This document shows, one piece after another, positions 39,150-47,492 of a stretch of DNA of 64,000 bases. The position numbers and the translations under genes were made by a program. A model generated the notes under the pieces. The model saw nothing but the letters and a program-made list of their open reading frames with translations, did not search any database and was not told where the DNA came from. The number at the start of each line of letters is the position of its first letter. The stretch's first letter is position 1. Origin of the DNA: Bacillus yapensis (GTDB lineage Bacteria > Bacillota > Bacilli > Bacillales > Cytobacillaceae); NCBI RefSeq assembly GCF_005280205.1, contig NZ_SUND01000003.1:248001-312000 (forward strand), in the 5' to 3' direction.

Positions 39150-39519
39150 TTATCTGCTCTTTTCTCTACCTATTCTTCATGTATTCTCCCCCTTACTTCA
39201 AAAAGAAAAGCCATTCTCCATTTTGAAGAGTAGCCTCCTGTTAGCTCAAGAACAACTTAGAATTTTTCCGCATTTAAATTCTTTGAGCATTTTTATTGTA
39301 CTGTGCAACTGGAAAGTTGTTCTTCTTAAAGATAAGCGCCCTAAAGATCAAAAAGAGATAGTGGGTTAATCCTTTACATCTTCCTTTCATATTTCACTAA
39401 CTAGCTGCCATAAAGCGGTGTTTTCTTTATTTTTCGGACCAATCCTATTACAGTTTTCATATTGAGGCTTTGAATTCCTTTATTTCTAGATTAGACCCTA
39501 ATAAATTTTTCAGAGGTAA
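39150..39519. other. 370-base gap without a convincing gene
   Basis: A plus-strand frame of 75 codons (39142-39369) begins inside the terminator and has no ribosome site; I reject it. Around 39206-39250 the text AAAAGCCATTCTCC...GAGTAGCCTCCTGTTAGCTCAAG is a worn copy of the accessory-region hairpin repeat. Nothing else stands out. Confidence 0.4.
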
Positions 39520-40173
39520 CTAATTATTATGTCGTTTGTTAACTTCAATCGTAATAAACTCCGGCAAATAGCTGGGAGTACATCCTTTTGCTACTATTTC
39601 ATCTTTGTAAAGACCCGTTTTCTCACCAAGTTTAATACAACGTGCACGATTCTTTTCATCATAGACGCCTATCCAGCCTGCGGTGAAATTCATAGCCCAT
39701 TGAACTTCCGGTTCTTCCTGCGTAATATTAGCTTCTAATGCAGATAGCAAGTATCCGGTGTTATCAGGAGGTGTTTGTCCAGTCCATCTCAATCGCGCTT
39801 GATAATACCAAAAAGCTCGCCTTTGAAGAGTAGAAGGACTATTTTCCCATGACTCCATCAATGCAATTAGCTTCTTGTCTTTGGTAAGCTGATTAGCCAT
39901 TAACCAATCCATTAAGTTATTTCGCTCATCAAAAGTGTGAGTCTGCATATCCTTATCAAGCTTATTTAGCACATCTTGTGAAAGAAGTTTTTTGTCCATA
40001 ATTAAGATTGCTAATAGTCTGGGCAAAAACTCTTCGGTTGACCAAAGTTCCATAGCTAGTTCGTGATCTCTTTTAATGTCCTTCGCTATTTTTCGTAAGT
40101 CTCCTAGCTTAGTTTTACTATTGATCTGAGGTAGAATGTTTTCTGCTTTTGTAGAGCGTTTAATTTCATCCAT
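39520..40173 (-). CDS. DNA alkylation repair protein (AlkD-like HEAT-repeat family)
   Basis: A 217-residue all-helical protein: KTKLGDLRKIAKDIKRDHELAMELWSTEEFLPRLLAILIMDKKLL and later LMESWENSPSTLQRRAFWYYQARLRWTG match the DNA alkylation repair (HEAT-like) family, glycosylases that remove N3/N7-alkylpurines without base flipping. The Trp and Arg residues in RRAFWYYQARLRW suit DNA contact. ATG at 40173 lies nine bases after AAGGAG. Single gene. Whether it has glycosylase activity is not certain, since some family members are not enzymes. Confidence 0.78.
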   Translation of the reverse strand: MDEIKRSTKAENILPQINSKTKLGDLRKIAKDIKRDHELAMELWSTEEFLPRLLAILIMDKKLLSQDVLNKLDKDMQTHTFDERNNLMDWLMANQLTKDKKLIALMESWENSPSTLQRRAFWYYQARLRWTGQTPPDNTGYLLSALEANITQEEPEVQWAMNFTAGWIGVYDEKNRARCIKLGEKTGLYKDEIVAKGCTPSYLPEFITIEVNKRHNN

Positions 40174-40365
40174 TTTATACAACTCCTTTATTAAAGGACT
40201 GTTTCATAATTTTCCTTGACGGGATATATCAAGAACTTAATTTTGTTATAAGTTTTATCGCAGCCGCATATATCTAAATATTACCATTTTTATATTGTAG
40301 CCTATATCGTATTAAAGCTTTCTCCACCTATACTAGAAGAGCAACCATCTCTAATATAAAAAACA

Positions 40366-40400
40366 TTTACTTCCTTTAACTTTCCTTGTTTAACTATCCT
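40366..40400 (-). repeat. Partial copy of the accessory-region repeat
   Basis: AACTATCCTGCACCGTTAGTTGAAGAACTT: the end segment of the repeat family without the hairpin. It lies 50 bases downstream of the small membrane gene at 40452-40640. Confidence 0.5.
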
Positions 40401-40451
40401 GCACCGTTAGTTGAAGAACTTGGCTATATTTTAACTTGAATACCAAGCAAA

Positions 40452-40640
40452 TTATTTCTTGGATAGATAGTGCCTCGCATTAACAAAGAATATAGTACCG
40501 AAGAGAAATAAAAGGACTATAACCGAGCTTGCGATAGCTGAATACTCACCTTTAAAAATATATTCACTTATCAAATTAACAAATACCATTACTGCCATAA
40601 CAGCGTACAAACCTATTAAATATTTCATATTTTTGTTCAT
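40452..40640 (-). CDS. Small membrane protein (62 aa)
   Basis: Two hydrophobic segments (YLIGLYAVMAVMVFVNLI near residues 7-24 and ASSVIVLLFLFGTIFFV near 35-52) joined by a short charged loop, ending in RHYLSKK. Likely a two-helix inner-membrane protein. GAGG lies before the ATG at 40640, though close; a start ten codons earlier is possible. I do not recognise the family. Confidence 0.55.
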   Translation of the reverse strand: MNKNMKYLIGLYAVMAVMVFVNLISEYIFKGEYSAIASSVIVLLFLFGTIFFVNARHYLSKK

Positions 40641-40673
40641 AACCTCACTTTTCTTTAAATGAAATACCATTTT

Positions 40674-40745
40674 AACTAACCCGCTCCGTTATTAGTAAAA
40701 AAAGCGTTCCTGCTTTGTTCCAGAAACGCCCTCGTTCGTATTATA
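40674..40745 (-). repeat. Accessory-region hairpin repeat, divergent stem
   Basis: Starts AACTAACCCGCTCCGTTATTAG, then a run of A, then the hairpin GCGTTCCTG...CAGAAACGC in place of the usual GATAATCC stem. Located between the genes at 40452 and 40847, downstream of the latter. On the minus strand the stem is followed by seven T. Confidence 0.6.
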
Positions 40746-40846
40746 AGTTCAGGCAAAAAATCTGGTTGACTATTTTTTCAATTTATAGATTGATAGTAGC
40801 CAGGTTAAAACATCCGCCCTTGAGAATTGCACCAATTTGTATAACA

Positions 40847-41332
40847 TTATTTTTTTACAATCGGTATATAAATATCAAAATGCGGATCAAGCGGATCTTG
40901 ATTAGTTGGATAATATTCGTGTTTAATCGGCATATAAGGATCATAGTAATCTACACCAGCTTCTCTAAATGCGGTATAATCGCTGTCAAATAACCATTGA
41001 TGTAAATCCGTATAGGTCTTTTGTATATCTTCTCCTTTATTATGTGTCGTCATCACATAAGTCCATTCTGGAACCCTTATTTCAATCATTCCTTCAGGTA
41101 TTTCCTGCTCCTCACTCACTTCATATACCGCGTAATGTGCGAAACCATTCTCAATTACATGATATGATAAACCCAATTGAACATCGGGATTCACCTTATT
41201 CTCTAATTCATCAGCACGGTCTTTAACTTGTTGAATTACGTTTTTTAAATTTGGTACAATTTCAGAGAAAGTTCCCTCCCATTTCAATCCTACTGCCCGA
41301 TAGGTTGGTAACGTTATAATTTTGTAGCTCAA
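40847..41332 (-). CDS. GyrI-like effector-binding domain protein
   Basis: A 161-residue stand-alone GyrI-like/SOUL-type small-molecule binding domain: YKIITLPTYRAVGLKWEGTFSEIVPNLKNVIQQV at the start, LGLSYHVIENGFAHYAVYEVS in the middle and the typical end PHFDIYIPIVKK. Such domains also occur behind HTH domains of AraC/MerR regulators, but here there is none. The frame opens with TTG at 41353, but GGAGG before the TTG at 41332 fits better. Single gene followed by the hairpin repeat. Confidence 0.78.
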   Translation of the reverse strand: MSYKIITLPTYRAVGLKWEGTFSEIVPNLKNVIQQVKDRADELENKVNPDVQLGLSYHVIENGFAHYAVYEVSEEQEIPEGMIEIRVPEWTYVMTTHNKGEDIQKTYTDLHQWLFDSDYTAFREAGVDYYDPYMPIKHEYYPTNQDPLDPHFDIYIPIVKK

Positions 41333-41397
41333 TTTATTTCCTCCCTTTTTCAAACTTGATTTACTGTGAATGCTAACACAGTTAATCGTTACTCTTC

Positions 41398-41470
41398 ACT
41401 AACCTGCTCCGTTCAATAATTTCAACAATAATAAGCGATAATCCTTCTTGGACTATCGCACCTTTTATTT
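41398..41470 (-). repeat. Accessory-region hairpin repeat, full copy
   Basis: Plus-strand text: ACTAACCTGCTCCGTT, then CAATAATTTCAACAATAATAA, then the hairpin GCGATAATCC-TTCTT-GGACTATCGC (41435-41459). It runs up to the stop codon of the peptidase E gene. Read on the minus strand it is gene stop, hairpin, T-rich tract, ACGGAGCAGGTTAGT. Confidence 0.75.
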
Positions 41471-42168
41471 CAATAGGAACCTAAAAATTCTGTATGAAGT
41501 TCTGTCTCTATAACATTATTTTCGAAGAAAACACTATACGCTTTAGCGTTTGGCCTTGAACTAACTATTTTACTAATTCCTTGTTCCTTATAATGAATAG
41601 CAACCCCATCATCTGTTGCAATCCCAGATTGTATTTTATTTGAACCAATAAGTTTGTGATATGTAGGTCTCCTTTGTATTTCACCATCGTAATGCGGACA
41701 ATTGCTCCCCTTTAAAAAACCAAAACATTTTATTGGTTCAATTCCATCCCCATACGAATCAGTAACACCTTCTTCAAACCAACAAATAGAACCTGCACTT
41801 AACCCAGCTAAAATAATGCCTTGATTCCACGCTTTTCTTAAAATACCATCTAAACCCCATTCTCTCCACAAAGCTAAAAGGTTTTTAGTATTTCCTCCAC
41901 CAACGTATACAATGTCTTTCTCTAAAATAAAGCTCTCAAGATCCCTTGTTGGAGGTTCAAATAAAGATAAATGAGATGGTTTACAATCCTGTTGATTAAA
42001 AAAGTTATAATACCTTGATATATAATTATCAGAATCTCCACTTGCAGTAGGGATAAAGCAAATTTGCGGCTTAGTTTTCTTTGCTTGTTTTAATATATAC
42101 AAATCCAACAATGAATTATCAGGTTCCATTGAAAACCCACCACCACCAAGAGCAATTATTTGTCTCAT
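41470..42168 (-). CDS. Peptidase E (S51 family serine dipeptidase)
   Basis: A 232-residue S51 family protein. The nucleophile elbow GLSAGSICW is present near residue 120, with the earlier IVYVGGGNTKNLLALWREWG and the histidine segment CPHYDGEIQRRPTYHKLI. PepE-type enzymes cut Asp-Xaa dipeptides; the cyanophycinase group is the main alternative. Length is normal. AAAGGAG precedes the ATG. A single gene with its own 3' hairpin repeat. Confidence 0.85.
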   Translation of the reverse strand: MRQIIALGGGGFSMEPDNSLLDLYILKQAKKTKPQICFIPTASGDSDNYISRYYNFFNQQDCKPSHLSLFEPPTRDLESFILEKDIVYVGGGNTKNLLALWREWGLDGILRKAWNQGIILAGLSAGSICWFEEGVTDSYGDGIEPIKCFGFLKGSNCPHYDGEIQRRPTYHKLIGSNKIQSGIATDDGVAIHYKEQGISKIVSSRPNAKAYSVFFENNVIETELHTEFLGSY

Positions 42169-42232
42169 CTACATACTCCTTTCAGAAAAAAATTAAATAA
42201 TAAGTTTTACAAACAATAAATAATCCCTTGTT

Positions 42233-42289
42233 AAACTAAATGCTTCGTTAGCACAATAAGCTTTGCGGTTATTAACAATAATAATAAAT
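42233..42289 (-). repeat. Accessory-region repeat, worn copy
   Basis: AACTAAATGCTTCGTTAGCACAATAAG followed by a broken stem. It ends at the stop of the kinase gene at 42289. Confidence 0.45.
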
Positions 42290-42819
42290 CAATCTAATAT
42301 AAATCTCGGATTATGTATTATGTCGTTTATTATGTGGTGGAGATCCATTACAGTACGTACAGTTGTATCAATTATGTGGTTTTGAGCTACTTCAGATTCA
42401 ATAAACTCTTTCAGTAAAACCAGAGATCGTTCTCCCATTCTATCTTCTTGGTTTCTTTTGGAATCTCTCTTTACTAACGTGTCTTTATCAGCCAGTAAAA
42501 CAACATATTTAACTTCTACATTAAAATGTTTCAATTTTTCATTTATCCATTTTGCCTCTTCCGGAAATGTAACATAATCAATGACAACATCATTATCATA
42601 GTTAATAAAGTTAGTAGTTAGACTCAGGATATTATTCCATAATAAACTACGTTCATCTTCGCTTTCCCAAGGCTTTTTTCTCCCATTAATGTGCATATGA
42701 CTTACGTAATCACCTGATATATAAGCACTTCTATTTAGACTTTTCACAAGTTCTTTTGAAGTAGTTGATTTTCCAACTCCTGCTGGTCCTGAAATTATAT
42801 AAACCCTGTTATTTTCCAA
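42289..42819 (-). CDS. AAA/P-loop small-molecule kinase-like protein
   Basis: A 176-residue P-loop NTPase: VYIISGPAGVGKSTTSKELVKSL (Walker A GPAGVGKST near residues 11-19), DVVIDYVTFPEEAKW (Asp near 75) and a lid RDSKRNQEDRMGERSL. This is the adenylate kinase-like or shikimate kinase-like fold found in many orphan accessory kinases. Start TTG with AAGGTTATGG upstream, moderate support. Substrate not known. Confidence 0.75.
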   Translation of the reverse strand: MENNRVYIISGPAGVGKSTTSKELVKSLNRSAYISGDYVSHMHINGRKKPWESEDERSLLWNNILSLTTNFINYDNDVVIDYVTFPEEAKWINEKLKHFNVEVKYVVLLADKDTLVKRDSKRNQEDRMGERSLVLLKEFIESEVAQNHIIDTTVRTVMDLHHIINDIIHNPRFILD

Positions 42820-42939
42820 TTAATCCATAACCTTTCGTGATTTTATTCTACAAAAATAGCCTTACTTTTAAAGTAGGGCCATTAGCATAGTTTATATATT
42901 CGATATTCAAAATTCTAATCCTTCTTTACTATACTGTTC

Positions 42940-43000
42940 CTTTAGCTTAATAAGAAAGCTCTATACTTCTGGTTTAAAAAGACAACTGCTCTTATTGAAT
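42940..43000 (-). repeat. Accessory-region repeat, worn copy
   Basis: ACTATACTGTTCCTTTAGCTTAATAAG matches the end of the repeat family; the hairpin part is poor. Lies just downstream of the YunG-like gene. A separate hairpin CCTTACTTTTAAAGTAGGG is at 42859-42880. Confidence 0.4.
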
Positions 43001-43011
43001 ACTAGCACCTT

Positions 43012-43365
43012 CTACTTGAATAAAAGATTTATTGTATTTTGTTTTAAGTAGTTATACTGTTTTTCATTAGTATCGGCAAGTGCTTCCACTCTATCGGAAG
43101 GAAAATCCTTATATTTAATTCCCACTTTAAATTGAGATGCTGTAAAATCGTATCGTTTATTATCAATAATATTATAAAAATGCCACCCATCAGTGAGTTC
43201 GGTTTTTCTTATTTCACCACCTAATAAATCATTTACTACTAATGCGGTTACACCACATTGTCCCTTAGCCAGGTTATCCTTACTCCATTTTGAACTTGAC
43301 TCCAAAGACCAGGATTCAAACAAAGCCTTCTTTAGTTCTTGGATATTTATCGTATCTATCTCCAT
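43012..43365 (-). CDS. YunG-like protein
   Basis: A 117-residue protein: ALFESWSLESSSKWSKDNLAKGQCGVTALVVNDLLGGEIRKTE and GWHFYNIIDNKRYDFTASQF. It resembles B. subtilis YunG by memory. The order Cys (GQCGVTA), His (WHFYN), Asp (RYDFT) is that of a papain-like fold, so cysteine hydrolase or transglutaminase-like activity is possible. GAGGG precedes the ATG. Single gene in the accessory region. Confidence 0.7.
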   Translation of the reverse strand: MEIDTINIQELKKALFESWSLESSSKWSKDNLAKGQCGVTALVVNDLLGGEIRKTELTDGWHFYNIIDNKRYDFTASQFKVGIKYKDFPSDRVEALADTNEKQYNYLKQNTINLLFK

Positions 43366-43549
43366 ATAAACCCTCTTTTTTCAAGATATAACTTTTCCAT
43401 TAGAAATTCAGCCAATAGAATAACGTACCTCACAATTTCCAGTCGAACTGTCAAAATCATATAAATCAATTTCTCCAATTAATATTTGTTTCTATTTTTG
43501 GTGTTCCTTTAAATATAGTCATATTTCTCCTGCATGAGTTAATGCTCCA

Positions 43550-44167
43550 CTAGAAAATACTTAAAAGATCTTCAAAACTTTCAATTGCTCTATCATAATG
43601 ATTTACTTGCCCAAATCCATATTTAGCATAAATGAAAGGAATTTTAGCAAATCTAGCTGCTTCTAAATCACCTTCTGTATCTCCTATATAAACTGGATTT
43701 GATAGGTTATTTCTATCAATAATTAAGTTAATATTTTCCCCTTTTGATAGGGACGTTCTACCAGGGTTTTCAAAATCTAAAAAATACTTTTCAAGCTTAT
43801 GATACTTATAAAAAGCTTCTATGTATCCATCTTGGCAGTTGCTGACAATATATAGTTTATATTTTTTAGAAAGTTCACTAAGGACATTTTCTACATTCGG
43901 ATATAGAACACCGCCATGTTTTTCAATAAAACAATTTTCTAATTCAGCACAATTCTTTACTAATTGTTGTTGTTCCTTATAACTCAAGGTAGGAAAGAGT
44001 TTCCTACTTATTTCATTCATCTGTAAACCCATTGTACCTTCAAAATCTTTCCTAGTTAATTCACCTTTTATTTGATTATTTTTTCTTATTACACTGTTCC
44101 AAGCACTTAGAACTGTGTCTATTGAATCCCAGATCGTTCCATCTAAATCAAAAATTATACTATCCAA
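43550..44167 (-). CDS. HAD superfamily phosphatase
   Basis: A 205-residue HAD hydrolase. Motif I is IIFDLDGTIWDS at the N-terminus, motif II LYIVSNCQDG, the motif III lysine in SLSKGENI, and motif IV VYIGDTEGDLEAA. The cap domain is helical (subclass I), as in phosphoglycolate phosphatase-like proteins. Substrate cannot be told. TTG start with AAAGGAAAC upstream. The downstream gap (43366-43549) shows no clear repeat. Confidence 0.85.
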   Translation of the reverse strand: MDSIIFDLDGTIWDSIDTVLSAWNSVIRKNNQIKGELTRKDFEGTMGLQMNEISRKLFPTLSYKEQQQLVKNCAELENCFIEKHGGVLYPNVENVLSELSKKYKLYIVSNCQDGYIEAFYKYHKLEKYFLDFENPGRTSLSKGENINLIIDRNNLSNPVYIGDTEGDLEAARFAKIPFIYAKYGFGQVNHYDRAIESFEDLLSIF

Positions 44168-44250
44168 TTAATCTTCGTTTCCTTTCAAAGTAGTTTATAT
44201 CACCAATTTTTTCTTCTACTCTAGTATTAAATAAAACAGTAGCATATGTT

Positions 44251-44385
44251 AACTAAAAATATTCAATAATTAGAGCATTAATCCTTCTTGGAGCAATGCT
44301 TCAAATAATTCTTATTAAACTGCTTCTTTACTTCTATAAGAAAGGGCTATTCTCCTTCTTGAAGAATAACCCCCGTTTAAGTACA
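44251..44385 (-). repeat. Two adjacent copies of the accessory-region hairpin repeat
   Basis: First copy: AACTAAAAATATTCAATAATTAG with stem AGCATTAATCC-TTCTT-GGAGCAATGCT (44274-44300). Second: AAACTGCTTCTTTACTTC, A-rich spacer, stem GGCTATTCT...AGAATAACC and CCCCGTTTAAG (44317-44385). Tandem placement is seen only here. They lie downstream of the sigma/anti-sigma-like pair. Confidence 0.65.
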
Positions 44386-44501
44386 TTTGCTCACATAATT
44401 CCCATAACTTTGTATAAAGAAACAGCGAATGCTTAATCGCTTTAATCAATTTATATTAGGGTAATAGTATTTAGGAATCATTCCCATATTGAAAAGGGCA
44501 T

Positions 44502-45380
44502 TTACTTTTCAATCATAGACAACAATACTTTCTCCATTTCTTCTTTTGACAACTTATCTGTTGTAATCAATACGATTTTATATCCCTTTTCTGGTACTGT
44601 TATCCTCAAGCCACCAAGCCACTTCGATTGTTCTTGGGAAACATAATCAAATTGAAATCCATTTAAGGTATAAGATTCGGTTTTTTCAAATAAACCGGCC
44701 TCTGACTTTTCTATATCCGTTAATTGATTTATTTTCAGTTGTTGTGTGTTAAACCAAGACTCCCCTTTTTCATAATCAAATGAAACAACTGGTTCCTCAC
44801 CTTTATTAGCAATACCGTAGCTTTCAAAAACCAATTCATATCCTTCAGGTAAATATGTCGGTTTTTTGGTGAATTTAAAACTTGCCAATTGTTGAGAAAA
44901 TATTGGCATAAATTTGTTTTCGTAAGGCCTCATTAGTTCCCCAATCTGGTTTGATCTTCTAGCTTCTTTTCCACTTGGCTCCCTATTTTCTTCTTGAAGC
45001 TTGCTTTTTAACGCTACCAATTCCTTCATCAGTCTTGTATATTCGTTAAATTCTTCTTCAGTTAAAGTTTCTTGAGCTACCACTAAGGATTGATCTATCA
45101 AATCAAATTTTTCAGGCTCGTCATCAGGATACGTTTTCATTAAATTTTCCTTTGAACCAAATAGCTGGCTGATGATTGATTCTGCCGCATCTGCAAGATG
45201 AGAACCACCAAAACTTAAAGCTGTACCAATAATTATTACGGCCACAACTGAAGCAAGCATCAACTTAGGGTTCTGTCTCTTCCGTTTTTCCATTTTTGCT
45301 TGCTTTACCCCTAAAGCAACTCTGCTGTTTAATTCCTTTGGGATTTCAACCTTTTCCAATGCCTGTTTTATGTTATTCAC
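44502..45380 (-). CDS. Anti-sigma-like single-pass membrane protein (DUF4367-type)
   Basis: A 292-residue protein: cytoplasmic N-terminus of about 38 residues (VEIPKELNSRVALGVKQAKMEKRKRQ), one membrane helix near 40-60 (LMLASVVAVIIIGTALSFG), and an extracellular part with a helical region (100-160) and a C-terminal beta domain (FTKKPTYLPEGYELVFESYGI...) like DUF4367. It starts at GTG, overlapping the sigma factor stop by eight bases, with AAGGAGG upstream. The pair layout implies that it holds and releases the ECF sigma factor, and the outer part would sense a surface signal. That role is inferred. Confidence 0.75.
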   Translation of the reverse strand: MNNIKQALEKVEIPKELNSRVALGVKQAKMEKRKRQNPKLMLASVVAVIIIGTALSFGGSHLADAAESIISQLFGSKENLMKTYPDDEPEKFDLIDQSLVVAQETLTEEEFNEYTRLMKELVALKSKLQEENREPSGKEARRSNQIGELMRPYENKFMPIFSQQLASFKFTKKPTYLPEGYELVFESYGIANKGEEPVVSFDYEKGESWFNTQQLKINQLTDIEKSEAGLFEKTESYTLNGFQFDYVSQEQSKWLGGLRITVPEKGYKIVLITTDKLSKEEMEKVLLSMIEK

Positions 45381-45891
45381 AATTTTGAACCTCCTTAAGC
45401 TTTTTTCGGAGTTTACTTAAAGCACGGTATAAAACTGACTTTGTCGTCCCTAAAGGCATATTTAATAAGTCTGCAATTTCTTTCAATGAATACTCCTGGT
45501 AGAACCTTAAAATGATAATACTCTTTTCATCATCATTTAACTTATCAAGTAAATCTTGCAGGGTAACTGAAAGGGAAATATCCTCATCCTCAAAACCCAT
45601 AAATTCTTCATATTGCGGTTTTAACTCAATCACTTTTTTATTTTTCCGAACAAGTTCAATTGCACAGTTGATGGCAATTTTGATTAACCAAGTCTTGAAA
45701 AATTCTGGATTTTTCAATGTATCAATTTTTTTAAACGAACGGTATGCCGTCTCCTGAACTACATCCAATGCATCATTTTGATTTTTCACATAAGTGAAAG
45801 CCATTCGGTATATATCATTCTGGTATTGTTGAAAAAGCTTAAGAAACGCTTGGTCATCGCCCTTTTGAGCCCTTTTAATTAAACGGATAAT
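45373..45891 (-). CDS. ECF-type RNA polymerase sigma factor with a probable ATT start
   Basis: The frame from 45891 gives IRLIKRAQKGDDQAFLKLF, QQYQNDIYRMAFTYVKNQND, ALDVVQETAYRSFKKID (sigma region 2), then region 4 KSIIILRFYQEYSLKEIADLLNMPLGTTKSVLYRALSKLRKKL. With the 29 residues before the first ATG (45804) the protein has the full 172-residue ECF length; from the ATG it would lack region 2.1. No ATG, GTG or TTG lies between the upstream TAA and this point: the frame reads TAA AGA GGA GGA ACC GCC ATT. GGAGGA six bases before ATT makes ATT the probable start, as in infC. Confidence 0.8.
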   Translation of the reverse strand: MIRLIKRAQKGDDQAFLKLFQQYQNDIYRMAFTYVKNQNDALDVVQETAYRSFKKIDTLKNPEFFKTWLIKIAINCAIELVRKNKKVIELKPQYEEFMGFEDEDISLSVTLQDLLDKLNDDEKSIIILRFYQEYSLKEIADLLNMPLGTTKSVLYRALSKLRKKLKEVQNCE

Positions 45892-46039
45892 GGCGGTTCC
45901 TCCTCTTTATATGGCTTACATCTATTAGATAAATGAACCTCACATTTAGCTTCAATTTTTTAATATTTTTCATAATAAAAAACCGTCGTATTAGAACGGA
46001 TATTCATAAATTGTTGATTCTTTTAAAAAATCCTTATTA

Positions 46040-46124
46040 AGCTAACCTGCTTCGTTAGTACAATAATTTCAACAGAAAAAGCGTTAATCCTTCTTCGATT
46101 ATCGCACCCGTTTGTTTAATAAAC
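46040..46124 (-). repeat. Accessory-region hairpin repeat, full copy
   Basis: GCTAACCTGCTTCGTTAGTAC, then AATAATTTCAACAGAAAAA, then stem GCGTTAATCC-TTCTT-CGATTATCGC, then ACCCGTTTGTTTAATAAAC. Downstream of the lipoprotein gene remnant (stop 46142). Confidence 0.7.
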
Positions 46125-46141
46125 TCAAAGAAAAAAGTTTT

Positions 46142-46440
46142 CTACCGCTTAATAACAACATTTCCTACATATTGAGCAGAACCTCTATTTGTACGCAATT
46201 CTACGTCAATCACATATTCCCCTTTTTCTTCAGGAAAATTGAAAGAACGGTCATCACTTAGTTCCAATTTAATCTTTCCATCTTCCTTCCATACCGAAAC
46301 ACTTAACTTTCCAACGTCAAAATCTTCATGCTCAAATTGTAATTCCGCTTTTTGTCCAGAATTAACATTTACTTGTTTTTGTTCCTTTGGGTATTTAATT
46401 GATGCTCTTACTGCATCTTCCTCGACAGGAACTGTTTTAC
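46142..46440 (-). pseudogene. Remnant of a lipoprotein gene, 5' end lost to an IS
   Basis: About 98 codons remain, starting CKTVPVEEDAVRASIKYPKEQ and ending TNRGSAQYVGNVVIKR. The native part begins with a Cys that looks like the lipid-anchor cysteine of a lipoprotein; the signal peptide has been replaced by transposase DNA (the codons before it, MRSDIS, read antisense into the IS). The rest is a beta-strand-rich domain. No missing 5' part was found on the far side of the IS at 47,400. Function unknown. Confidence 0.6.
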
Positions 46441-47370
46441 AAGAAATATCTGAACGCAAAAATAAGAGCGGTTATCATTGCCCTGATTGTGAATCAGAAC
46501 ATATCGTTCGGTATGGAACATACTCAACAATTGTTGATGGAGATGAAGTAGAAAAGCAACGTTATCGATGGAAAGCGTGTAAGAAGACATTTACTGACCT
46601 AACAAATACAGCTCTATATCGAACACGCCATCTAAATCAATGGATTAAATTCATTGAATGTATGATAGAAGGATATTCTCTTCGTAAATTTGCTGAATTA
46701 GTTGGTAATATTACTCACGTTACATTGTTTTACTGGAGGCACAAACTCTTATCATCGTTAAAACAAGTGGAAATATCTAATTTTGAAGGTATCGTCAAAA
46801 TGGGCGAGACCTATTTCCTATATTCCGAAAAAGGACAAAGAAAGATTAAAGACAGAAAACCTCGCAAACGTGGTGGTTCCGCTAAGAAACGAGGAATAAG
46901 CAACGAACAAGTATGTGTTTTAGTCGCAAGAGACCGTGAAAAGATGACTTTTTCGCAGACATTAGGAATGGTTCAATTCACAAAAGAGCAGTTAGACAAA
47001 GCTATCGGACATAAACTTTCAAAGGAAAATGTTTTATGTACCGATTCATGGCGTGCCTTTAAAACATATGCAGCTGAAAAAGGGATAGATATTTATCAAT
47101 TCAAGTCTGATGGTCAGGTTCGTACAAAGGGACTATATCATATCCAGAACGTTAACAATTCTCACCGTAGGCTTAAAGGATGGATACAACGTTTTAATGG
47201 AGTTGCAACTAAATATCTGAACAATTATCTAGCTTGGTTTCAAGTGTTAGAATCCATTCAACATCAAAGGAATACTGTTACTATAAATGACTTGATGATT
47301 AAAGGAAATTTAATACAAATTATGGAAATATATGATACATTAAGGTTATCTAAATTTACGATATAAACAT
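46441..47370 (+). mobile_element. IS1595-family (ISXO2-like) remnant
   Basis: The plus-strand frame from about 46455 to 47366 encodes an ISXO2-like transposase: zinc ribbon HCPDC...KACKKTF, then LRKFAELVGNITHVTLFYWRHKLL, KPRKRGGSAKKRGISNEQVCVLVARDR and LCTDSWRAFKTYAAEKGI, NSHRRLKGWIQRFNGVATKYLNNYLAWF. No proper start codon or ribosome site is present; the reading frame runs back into the antisense of the lipoprotein gene, so the left end is cut. The first catalytic Asp, expected in a DETY/DETF motif, is Gly (KMGETY). The element is probably dead. I could not define terminal repeats. Confidence 0.75.
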
Positions 47371-47380
47371 TATTTCTTAT

Positions 47381-47402
47381 TCAACGGGGCAGGTTAGTTG
47401 AA
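47381..47402 (+). repeat. End piece of the accessory-region repeat, plus orientation
   Basis: CAACGGGGCAGGTTAGTTG is the 3' end of the repeat as read on the sense strand, here in the opposite orientation to most copies, at the right border of the IS remnant. Confidence 0.55.
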
Positions 47403-47415
47403 TAAAGGATGTAAC

Positions 47416-47443
47416 TTGACAATTATAAGTATATAATTATAAT
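47416..47443 (+). promoter_or_regulatory. Consensus promoter of the Rrf2 gene with AT palindrome
   Basis: TTGACA (47416-47421) and TATAAT (47438-47443), 16-base spacer. The spacer ATTATAAGTATATAAT is nearly palindromic and would be a natural site for the Rrf2 protein itself. The gene starts about 50 bases on. Confidence 0.7.
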
Positions 47444-47492
47444 GGACATTATAGAGTCTTATAGTCTTTGATTAAGAAGGAGGTCGATAACA

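Noticed and set aside
39142-39369. Open plus-strand frame of 75 codons after the terminator at 39125
   Set aside because: Begins within the terminator, no ribosome site, composition not protein-like; a repeat remnant lies inside it.
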